Assembly (NCBI GenBank): GCA_964575605.1
Contig: CAZNRN010000001.1
Span: 124,001 to 188,000, forward strand
Direction of reading: 5' to 3'
Origin: JAPWJZ01 sp964575605
GTDB taxonomy: Bacteria > Pseudomonadota > Alphaproteobacteria > Micavibrionales > UBA2020
Length of the DNA stretch: 64,000 nt
The notes under the pieces were generated by a model. It was not told the origin of the DNA, searched no databases, and saw nothing but the letters and a program-made list of their open reading frames with translations. Numbering within the stretch: the first letter of the stretch is position 1; each line of letters opens with the position of its first letter. Positions 26,095-33,139 of this stretch are shown here, one piece after another. The position numbers were made by a program, and so were the translations under genes.

Positions 26095-26283
26095 GGAACA
26101 CTTTTCTTCCGCCCCGCATTGGCTGGGCAGGAGAAGGAAACAATATCGGTGTTCAATCACAGAAATCGTTTCCATCTCCGTTACATTTCAGGCAGCGATA
26201 GCTGCATACATAGTTTCGGGTCTTTTGACCCGATCGAGAGGCGGGGCTTTTTTGGACCTTCAGGTCTTCATACCTCGCCTCTC
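26095..26283 (+). ncRNA. Structured element, copy 2 of 3
   Basis: GAACAC (26096-26101) is exactly complementary to GTGTTC (26149-26154) in the loop of the core stem. The stem is GGAGAAGGAAAC (26130-26141) with GTTTCCATCTCC (26168-26179), mismatched only at the same position as in copy 1. Then come GCAGC/GCTGC (26192-26205), CGGGTC/GACCCG (26217-26232) and an 11-bp closing stem (26236-26246 with 26273-26283). That closing stem contains a G-U pair formed only by a plus-strand RNA. The terminal stem encloses a small GGACC/GGTC hairpin. Confidence 0.62.
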
Positions 26284-26308
26284 ATTTATTTCTCTTCACC
26301 CGCCATCA

Positions 26309-26335
26309 CCCCCCGCAAGCGGGGGTTTTGTTTTC
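26309..26335 (+). terminator. Plus-strand intrinsic terminator between copies 2 and 3
   Basis: CCCCC, GCAAGC, GGGGG then TTTTGTTTT. The T-run is on the plus strand only, which supports plus-strand transcription of copies 1 and 2. Confidence 0.78.
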
Positions 26336-26364
26336 TCCCCGTTACAAAAAAGATGTAAAAAGGC

Positions 26365-26517
26365 GGAACACTCTTCCCCCGCCACCCATTAGCGGGACAG
26401 GAGATGGAAACATTTCAGTGTTCAATCACAGAGACAGTTTTCCATCTCCGCTGAAATTCAGTTTTCAGCCTCACGGCTGGAATACGAGAGGCGGATCTCA
26501 CGATCCGCCTCTCACTT
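26365..26517 (+). ncRNA. Structured element, copy 3 of 3
   Basis: GAACAC (26366-26371) is complementary to GTGTTC (26418-26423) in the loop. The core stem GGAGATGGAAA (26400-26410) pairs perfectly with TTTCCATCTCC (26439-26449). A leading hairpin CCCGC/GCGGG encloses CATT. CAGCC/GGCTG (26466-26479) repeats the hairpin of copy 1 exactly, and a perfect 12-bp stem (26486-26497 with 26502-26513) ends in ACTTTTAT. It abuts the stop codon of the HEPN-type gene on the other strand. The loop core GTGTTCAATCACAGA is identical in copies 2 and 3. Confidence 0.62.
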
Positions 26518-27261
26518 TTATAAGCTAACCCTTGCGCGTTTAATCAGCTCCAGCAAACCCTTTAACTCCCCCTTTGCGATTTCAAACGAAAATAATGAAC
26601 AAAAACTGTAGTCAGGCTTTGCTCCATTCTGTTCGGCTTGCCTCAGAATTCTCTCCAAAATCTGAAGATGACTTGAGAGTTCAAGAAGTTTAGTGGGAGA
26701 AATTTCCCTTAAATACGCTTCTTTTTTCTCATTATCTAAAACCTCAGCATGTGCGTAGATTTTATTACGAATTGGCTTCACGCGGCTCCAAAGTCTTTTG
26801 ATTTCATCCACGTACTTCTGCATTTCCAGCCAGTCCCCCGCTCCCAGAATATGCGCTTTGCACATATACTCTTCCAGCCATTCCGCGTGATTTGGAGAAT
26901 CTTTGATTTTTCTCTTTCTCAAATTTTCGGAGGAAAAGAAGTCTGTTCGCTTTGCACAAATCATAAGGCGATCAATACAATGACTTTCATTTCCAAATTT
27001 ATCTTCAGGACTGCCAAAAATTCTTCCAAACGCAATAAAGGCAGATTCCAAAGTCATGTAGCGATAGTCGAGCCAGAAACGCGGGTTCTGGTTTAAGGCC
27101 TCCAGATTCTCAGGCAACTGTGCTTGCCGATGTAGCTCTGCGTAATATCCGATAAATCTTGCAGATACCTGAGTATTAGCGGAGAAAGTTTCGAACTCTT
27201 TCTGATAGTCGTTATGTTGAACCTGTCTCTTTTCGATTTTGAGTTCTTTTTTCTTTTGCAT
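26518..27261 (-). CDS. HEPN-domain protein, AbiU2-like
   Basis: About 247 residues, helical, low GC compared with all neighbours. The telling motif is VKPIRNKIYAHAEVL near residue 174: Arg followed by His in the RxxxxxH form used by HEPN ribonucleases and seen in AbiU2-type abortive-infection proteins. The rest (YMTLESAFIAFGRIFG, LERILRQAEQNG) fits a helical HEPN fold. ATG 27261 (MQKKKELKIE) is preferred; ATG 27300 is also in frame. Neither has a strong ribosome-binding site. It converges directly on the structured array. A defence or toxin role is inferred from the motif only. Confidence 0.62.
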   Translation of the reverse strand: MQKKKELKIEKRQVQHNDYQKEFETFSANTQVSARFIGYYAELHRQAQLPENLEALNQNPRFWLDYRYMTLESAFIAFGRIFGSPEDKFGNESHCIDRLMICAKRTDFFSSENLRKRKIKDSPNHAEWLEEYMCKAHILGAGDWLEMQKYVDEIKRLWSRVKPIRNKIYAHAEVLDNEKKEAYLREISPTKLLELSSHLQILERILRQAEQNGAKPDYSFCSLFSFEIAKGELKGLLELIKRARVSL

Positions 27262-27507
27262 GGAGAGGTCCGGAATGAAGGGGTGTTTTACTATATGCAT
27301 ATACAAGCTGCGCTACAGCAAAGCGATTCCCTAATCCAACCTCGGACCTTGCACCGCGCTTCGCCCATTCTTGTATTATGTAATATAAAATATCCGCGCC
27401 ATTCCAGCGCCTTACGCCTCCCAACCTTTTCATAAGCCGCATTGTCGCCGCCGTCCCGCCATGCTATACCCTTGGGGCATTCCAATTTTTTAGAAGACCG
27501 CCATTCC

Positions 27508-28944
27508 ATGACGCCGCGCGACGACGATCCGAACGACGACGACAAGCCGGGGCTCGAGAAAGCCATCGGGCGGCTGGGCGACAAAATTTCGGATGCCTTC
27601 AACAAAATCGCGCAGGGTCCGGCAGAAAAGAAACCCGACGCCCCCGGGCAGGAACAGCAGGCAGGCCAGAAGCAAACCGTCGACGCCGACGCCTTTTCGC
27701 GCGCGGTGAAGCGCGGCAAGCCGGCCGAAGTGAAAGCGCTGCTCGATGCCGGCGCCGACCCCAACGGATACAATTCATCGGGCGAGACGCCGCTGCATAT
27801 CGCGGCGCGCAACGACCATGTGGCGGTGGCGCAGCTGCTGATCGACGCGGGCGCGAACCCGAAGCTGGGCAGGCGGGACGACCCGAAAGCCCTGCCGCTG
27901 GATGACGCCGTCAATTTCGGCAAGGTGCCGATGGCGGAATTCCTGACGCGCAACGGCGGCTATGCGCCCGGCAATACCGTCAACGGCTGGACGCTGCTGC
28001 ACCGCGCGGCGGAAAAGGGCAACCCGCGCCTTGTCGCCGCATTGATCGCGGGCGGCGCGGATGCGAACGAGAAAACGGATAACGGCTCGACCCCCTTGCT
28101 CGTCGCCGTGTCGCGCCGCCAGCAGGACGTGGCGGAGGCGCTGCTGAACATCCCCTCCGTCGCGGGCGGGATGAACGAGTTCCATTCGGCGACAGACAGC
28201 AAGCAGCGCAACGCTTTCCAGCTGGCCGTCGAAAAGGGTCAGGCTGCCGTTGTCGCCAAGATGCTGAAACTGGGCGTGAACGTGAACGCCGCCGATGCCG
28301 ACGGCGTGACGCCGCTGGTGCATGCGATCGAGCAGGGCAACCTGCCGCTGGTGAAGACGCTGGTGGCGCATGGCGCTGACATCAATACCACTCAAGGCGG
28401 CCGCGGCACGGCGCTTTATATCGCCTGCCAGACGCCCGACATCACCGACGAAAACACCCGCGCGCAGATTGTCGATGTGCTGATGAAGGCGGGCGCGGAC
28501 CCCGAGATTGCAGCGCCCGTCACGCGCGCGACGCCGCTGCATGCGCTGCTGGCCAACCCTGCCGCCGAGCCTGCGGCGAAGAAAATCTTGCAGCACCCGC
28601 TGCACCTCTCGGCGCGCGATATGGACGGCATGCCCACCATCTTCCTTGCCGTGAAAAAGCCCGACGTGCTGGCCGCCATGATTAAAACCGGCGCGGACCT
28701 CAATATCCGCCACGGGCAGGACGCGCGCACGCCGCTGATACAGGCGGTGCATGAAGAAGCGGGCGAGGCGGTGAAGCTGCTGATCGAAAAAGGCGCCAAC
28801 CTGCGCGCGAAAGATGCGCATGGTGTTTCCGCGCTTGGTTATGCGCGCGCCAAAAAGAACGATTACCTTGTCCAGCTGCTTGAAGAAGCGCTGGCGAAAG
28901 AAGACATGCCGCGCCCCAAGAAAGGCCGGGAGTTCGACCTTTGA
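27508..28944 (+). CDS. Ankyrin-repeat protein, first of a four-gene operon
   Basis: 478 residues from ATG 27508. After an acidic/charged N-terminus (PRDDDPNDDDKPGLEKA), about eleven ankyrin repeats follow. Examples are ETPLHIAARNDHVAVAQLLI, WTLLHRAAEKGNPRLVAALI, VTPLVHAIEQGNLPLVKTLV and RTPLIQAVHEEAGEAVKLLI. It has no catalytic motif, signal peptide or membrane helix. The C-terminus ends GREFDL. The stop overlaps the TTG start of the next gene (TTGA), pointing to coupled translation. It is a cytoplasmic or secreted scaffold/binding protein of unknown target. Confidence 0.88.
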   Translation: MTPRDDDPNDDDKPGLEKAIGRLGDKISDAFNKIAQGPAEKKPDAPGQEQQAGQKQTVDADAFSRAVKRGKPAEVKALLDAGADPNGYNSSGETPLHIAARNDHVAVAQLLIDAGANPKLGRRDDPKALPLDDAVNFGKVPMAEFLTRNGGYAPGNTVNGWTLLHRAAEKGNPRLVAALIAGGADANEKTDNGSTPLLVAVSRRQQDVAEALLNIPSVAGGMNEFHSATDSKQRNAFQLAVEKGQAAVVAKMLKLGVNVNAADADGVTPLVHAIEQGNLPLVKTLVAHGADINTTQGGRGTALYIACQTPDITDENTRAQIVDVLMKAGADPEIAAPVTRATPLHALLANPAAEPAAKKILQHPLHLSARDMDGMPTIFLAVKKPDVLAAMIKTGADLNIRHGQDARTPLIQAVHEEAGEAVKLLIEKGANLRAKDAHGVSALGYARAKKNDYLVQLLEEALAKEDMPRPKKGREFDL

Positions 28945-29834
28945 TCAGGGAACTGATCACGGCGATCAATGCGCGCGACCTGCCGCGCGTGCAAAACCTT
29001 CTCGGCCAGGGCGCGGACCCGGCGGAAACTTATCACAGCCGCAACGCCTATCACGCCGCCGCAACCTCGACACCCGACATCATGACGGCGCTGCTGGCGC
29101 ATGAAAACCGCGCCGGCGTTTTCGCCTTTTGCATCGAGGGCAAGGAGGAGGCCGACCCGCTGCGCCTTGCCATCGGCGCGGGTGATGTCGGGATGACGCG
29201 GCTGCTGCTGGATCACGGCGTGGGCGTGAACAACCGCAACGGCGACGGCGAAACGCCGCTCCACTACGCCATCGCCCACCGCAAAAGCCGCGCCGAAGAA
29301 CTGCCCGTGCTGCGCCTGCTGCTCGGCCACGGCGCTGATGTCGACGCCAAGGCCGCCAACTACTGGGATGAAACGCCGCTGTTTGCCGCCGTGCGCGGCA
29401 GTTATACCGAGGCGGTGAAACTGCTGCTCGACAACGGCGCGGATGCGACGCGCGTGAATACGCAGGGCGACAGCCTGCTGCACCTGAACGCGAATACCTG
29501 GGACGCGGACATCACCGCCATGCTGCTGGCGGCGGGCGCGAAGCCCGAATCGCGCGACCGTCAGGGGCGCATGCCGCTGCATATCGCAGCCCACCACAAC
29601 AAACTGGATGTCGTGAAGGCCCTGCTCGAGTCGGGCGCCGACCCCTATGCCAGGGACGCGAAAGGCCGCATCCCCTCCGACCTCTGCCAGGCCGATTTCC
29701 AGAAGAACACACGCCGCGAGCTGCTCTATAAAGAAATGGAGTTGGCGGCGATCGAGACCTACGGCCCGCACGATAAATACGTAAAACGAAAGCCGAATAA
29801 TCGCCCTTCACCCGGCAAATCTTTTCGGCGATAA
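28941..29834 (+). CDS. Ankyrin-repeat protein, second in operon
   Basis: 297 residues from TTG 28941, which overlaps the upstream stop by four bases; no better start exists nearby. About seven repeats are present: NAYHAAATSTPDIMTALL, DPLRLAIGAGDVGMTRLLL, ETPLHYAIAHRK, ETPLFAAVRGSYTEAVKLLL, DSLLHLNANTWDADITAMLL, RMPLHIAAHHNKLDVVKALL. The C-terminal 40 residues are basic (KYVKRKPNNRPSPGKSFRR). It precedes the next gene by 36 bases. Confidence 0.87.
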   Translation: MIRELITAINARDLPRVQNLLGQGADPAETYHSRNAYHAAATSTPDIMTALLAHENRAGVFAFCIEGKEEADPLRLAIGAGDVGMTRLLLDHGVGVNNRNGDGETPLHYAIAHRKSRAEELPVLRLLLGHGADVDAKAANYWDETPLFAAVRGSYTEAVKLLLDNGADATRVNTQGDSLLHLNANTWDADITAMLLAAGAKPESRDRQGRMPLHIAAHHNKLDVVKALLESGADPYARDAKGRIPSDLCQADFQKNTRRELLYKEMELAAIETYGPHDKYVKRKPNNRPSPGKSFRR

Positions 29835-29870
29835 TCCACCATAACATTTCTCTGAATAAGGAAAACGCCC

Positions 29871-30941
29871 GTGCCGGGTGCTAACGACTATTATAATAAC
29901 GGCCTGCCGAGCAAGCCTGACGCCGCGTTTGTGAACCAGCCGCGCGACCAGGACGGCAATACGTACCTGCACGAGCTCTGCCGCCGCGACGCGCCGCTCG
30001 AACTTATCATCGCCGCGGTGAAGGAACTGAAGGCCGATATCAACGTGCTGAATAAAAAAGGCCTGCCGCCCCTGGCCGTCGCCATCCAGAGCGCGCGGCC
30101 GGAAACCGTGGCGCTGCTGCTCGACCTGGGCGCATCGATGTGCATCGATATCGCACCTAAAACGAACCCTGATCTGAAATTCAACGCCGTCTTCCTCGCC
30201 GCCGAAACGGGGCGCGCTGGCGCGCTGGATACCATCCTCGCGCATGGCGGCGGGCTTTACCTGAACACCACGGGCGTGACCAAGGAAGGCTATGACAGCA
30301 AGCTCCTCGCGCTCCATGCCGCGGTCAAGAATTTCCACACCGATTTGATCGCGCCGCTGATCAAGGCGGGCGCGCTGGTGAACGAGACCACGGGCTACGA
30401 CAATTCCACGCCGCTCGCCTATGCGATTTTGAACAATAACGACAGCGCGGTGAAGAAACTGGTGGACGCGGGCGCGGGCCTTGAAACGCCGGCATCCGAC
30501 GGCCGCACGCCGCTGCACCTTGCCGCCGCAAACCGCGTCGGCCGCACGGTATTGAAACTGCTGGAACTGGGCGCCGAGCCCGATGCGAAAGACGCGCGCG
30601 GCATGACCGCGCTGATGTATGCGGCGCAGGGCGGCGATTATGCATCCTGCGATTACCTGCTGAAAGCGGGGGCGGATGCGAATGCGCGCGATGCCGAGGG
30701 CAAGACCGCCCTGATGTTCGCCGCGCAAAAAGGCGACAGCAATATCGCCCGCCTGCTGGTCAAGGGCGGCGCCGACCCGCTGCTGGCCGACAGCTTCAAC
30801 CGCACCGCCATGAAACACGCCGAGCAGAATTACGGCCACAACGGCGCACGCTGGGTGATTGAAGAGGCCGAAAACACGGCGCTGCATAAACGCTTCGAGA
30901 AAGCGTATGACGACGCAACCAGGAAAAAACCGGGTATCTGA
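29871..30941 (+). CDS. Ankyrin-repeat protein, third in operon
   Basis: 356 residues from GTG 29871, with AATAAGGAAAA about seven bases upstream. About eight repeats are visible, including PPLAVAIQSARPETVALLLD, STPLAYAILNNNDSAVKKLV, RTPLHLAAANRVGRTVLKLL, MTALMYAAQGGDYASCDYLL and KTALMFAAQKGDSNIARLLV. The C-terminus is charged (FEKAYDDATRKKPGI). Its stop touches or overlaps the ATG of the next gene, so translation is probably coupled. The target is unknown. Confidence 0.88.
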   Translation: MPGANDYYNNGLPSKPDAAFVNQPRDQDGNTYLHELCRRDAPLELIIAAVKELKADINVLNKKGLPPLAVAIQSARPETVALLLDLGASMCIDIAPKTNPDLKFNAVFLAAETGRAGALDTILAHGGGLYLNTTGVTKEGYDSKLLALHAAVKNFHTDLIAPLIKAGALVNETTGYDNSTPLAYAILNNNDSAVKKLVDAGAGLETPASDGRTPLHLAAANRVGRTVLKLLELGAEPDAKDARGMTALMYAAQGGDYASCDYLLKAGADANARDAEGKTALMFAAQKGDSNIARLLVKGGADPLLADSFNRTAMKHAEQNYGHNGARWVIEEAENTALHKRFEKAYDDATRKKPGI

Positions 30942-32743
30942 TGGCCGCGAAGAAAAAACCGCAGCATAAAATCAAGAAAACCAAGCGTGGCCTGAAAATC
31001 GCCAACGCCAATCATAAAGCGACCCCGGGCGCGGCCGACAAGTTCAACAACACCTATATCCGCTACCCCGATAAAATCACCGACGAGCAGGCCGGCCGCA
31101 CCGTTTTGATCGACGCCATCATCGAAGGCGACCGCGAGAAAATCGCGAAACTGCTGGAGGCCGGCGCAAACCCCAACAAGGCGACGAAAGACGGAAAGAC
31201 GCCGCTGCATTACGCGGCGAAGCTGGGGCATACCGATATCTGCGACCTGATCCTCGACGCGGGCGCGCAGCTGAACCCGCGCGACAAGGAATTGAAAACG
31301 CCGCTCTTCGACGCGCTCGCCAGCCCGAACCCCGCGAAAATGGTCGATTTCCTGCTGGCGGCCGGCCTGTCGGCGGATATCGAGGATTCGCGCGGCCGCG
31401 TGCCGCTGCACGACGCCGCAGAAGCGGGCAGCATCGAGAGCATCAAGTCGCTGGCCGCGAAAACCGGCAACCCCGCGCGCCCCGATAACCGCGGCGTGCA
31501 GGCGCTGCACCTTGCGGCCGAGAAAAACACGGTCGGCGCGGTGCAGGCATTGTTGTTCGAGCGCGTCGGCGTGTTTTCGTCAACGCACGATGGCGACACC
31601 GCGCTGCATATCGCGGTCACGCGCAAGGACAGCGACGACGTCGCGCAGTTTTTGCTGAAGACCGAGGCCGCGCAGCTGGTCAACGCCGTCAACCTCTCCG
31701 GCCGCTCGCCGCTGCACCTTGCCGTGCTGCATAAAAAAGAACAGCTGGCGCAGGACATGATCGGCCATGGCGCCGACGTGAACCTGCCCGACAAGCAGGG
31801 CATGACCCCGCTGCACGAAGCCGCCGACACCGTGAACATCAAGATGGCGAAACTGCTGATCGCCGCCGGCGCCGACGTGGGCAAGGCGCAGAAAGTCAGC
31901 CGCGTCACGCCCCTCATCCTCTCCATCCGCCAGAACAGCAAAGCCCTTGCAGAAATGCTGCTGGATGCCGGCGCGGACGCGGGTTCGCCCGATGCGGATG
32001 GCATCACTCCTTTGATGTCCGCAGCCTCGAAACCGTCATCCGCCATCGCAGGCCTGCTGCTGGCCGCGGGCGCCAGCACGACAGTGAAAGACCGCCTTGG
32101 CCGCAACGTTTTGCAGCACTGCAATTCGATGCTGGATGAAAAAATCGTCAAGGCCTTTATCGACGGCGGCGCGGATGTCAACAACCGAGACACCTGGCAG
32201 CGCGCGCCCCTTATCAACGCCATGCAGGACCATAACCGCACGCTGGTAAAACTGCTGCTCGACAACGGCGCCGACCCGAACGTGAAGGACGACCAGGGCG
32301 CGTCGCCGCTGCAGATCGCCCTGCAGCACCGGCAGTACGACAACCTCGACCTGCTGCTGAAAAAAGGCGCCGACCCCAACATCAAGGACCGCTGGAGCGA
32401 ACAGCCGATGCTGGGCTATGCCTGCGTGCTGGGGCTCGACTCGGCGGTGAAAAAGCTCATCGACGGCGGCGCCGACCTGAACGCCACCGACCGCGACGGC
32501 CGCACCGCGCTGCACCACGCTGTCCTCAACAGCTGGAACAGCGCCGAAGCCGTCCGCCTGCTGCTGGAGGCCGGCGCCGACCCGCTGAAGAAAGACAAGC
32601 AAGGCTGGACCCCCCTCGACATCGCCTTCGGGCAGGACAAGGCCACGCCGCTGAAACTCATCCGCGACAAACTGAAAAAAGACGGCATCACCGCGAACCC
32701 GAAACGGTATAACCCCTGGGGCGGTAATCCCGGGTTCATGTAA
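30941..32743 (+). CDS. Large ankyrin-repeat protein, fourth in operon
   Basis: 600 residues. A strongly basic N-terminus (MAAKKKPQHKIKKTKRG) is followed by about 14 near-canonical ankyrin repeats from residue 45 to 570. Examples are KTPLHYAAKLGHTDICDLIL, RVPLHDAAEAGSIESIKSLA, RSPLHLAVLHKKEQLAQDMI, MTPLHEAADTVNIKMAKLLI and RTALHHAVLNSWNSAEAVRL. A solenoid of this size usually binds several partners or a long peptide. The C-terminus (RYNPWGGNPGFM) differs from the basic tails of other family members. It is the last gene of the operon; a 210-base gap follows. Confidence 0.9.
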   Translation: MAAKKKPQHKIKKTKRGLKIANANHKATPGAADKFNNTYIRYPDKITDEQAGRTVLIDAIIEGDREKIAKLLEAGANPNKATKDGKTPLHYAAKLGHTDICDLILDAGAQLNPRDKELKTPLFDALASPNPAKMVDFLLAAGLSADIEDSRGRVPLHDAAEAGSIESIKSLAAKTGNPARPDNRGVQALHLAAEKNTVGAVQALLFERVGVFSSTHDGDTALHIAVTRKDSDDVAQFLLKTEAAQLVNAVNLSGRSPLHLAVLHKKEQLAQDMIGHGADVNLPDKQGMTPLHEAADTVNIKMAKLLIAAGADVGKAQKVSRVTPLILSIRQNSKALAEMLLDAGADAGSPDADGITPLMSAASKPSSAIAGLLLAAGASTTVKDRLGRNVLQHCNSMLDEKIVKAFIDGGADVNNRDTWQRAPLINAMQDHNRTLVKLLLDNGADPNVKDDQGASPLQIALQHRQYDNLDLLLKKGADPNIKDRWSEQPMLGYACVLGLDSAVKKLIDGGADLNATDRDGRTALHHAVLNSWNSAEAVRLLLEAGADPLKKDKQGWTPLDIAFGQDKATPLKLIRDKLKKDGITANPKRYNPWGGNPGFM

Positions 32744-32953
32744 CTTCGGGTTTGGATTCGAATCCTTCTCTCCATTAAGTAGCCGCACATCGACTCTGGA
32801 AACACTGTCGCAGCGCACAAAAATTTTCTTTCGTGGACGCAGTTTCATAACCCGCCAGCACGCGTAATTTCTGCCCATTTCCATTGACGCCGCCGCAACT
32901 ATATGTGAAAAATTTAAGGCTCCGGATTTTGAAATTTCAAGGAGAGACCGAAG

Positions 32954-33136
32954 GTGGGACAAGAATCCCTTTGCGCCGTTTTCAACAAGGACCGTGCCCG
33001 CGCCGAAGCCAGCGCAGCGGCGGCGGTCGCGGTGGCCGCGGTCATGGCCGTACTGGACGGGGGGAACCCCTCCGGATACAAGGGCCTCAAGGGTGTGCCG
33101 GCGTTTGATGGCAACTTCCTAACAGAAACGGGTTAA
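32954..33136 (+). CDS. Small Ala-rich protein, coupled to the following ankyrin gene
   Basis: 60 residues from GTG 32954, with a good AAGGAGA about eight bases upstream. The centre is hydrophobic and Ala/Val-rich (EASAAAAVAVAAVMAVL), a possible membrane helix or amphipathic helix, followed by GGNPSGYKGLKGVPAFDG. The stop is four bases before the ATG of the 765-residue ankyrin protein. It may be a small partner protein or a translated leader. No family was recognised. Confidence 0.6.
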   Translation: MGQESLCAVFNKDRARAEASAAAAVAVAAVMAVLDGGNPSGYKGLKGVPAFDGNFLTETG

Positions 33137-33139
33137 GCG

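Noticed and set aside
25877..26517. Integron attC sites or ISL/retron-type elements
   Set aside because: No integrase, reverse transcriptase or transposase is present, and the core motifs do not fit GTTRRRY-type attC ends.
25850..26520. CRISPR array
   Set aside because: There are only three copies, spaced over 200 bases apart. The repeats are long and diverged with conserved pairing, there are no uniform spacers, and no cas gene is nearby.
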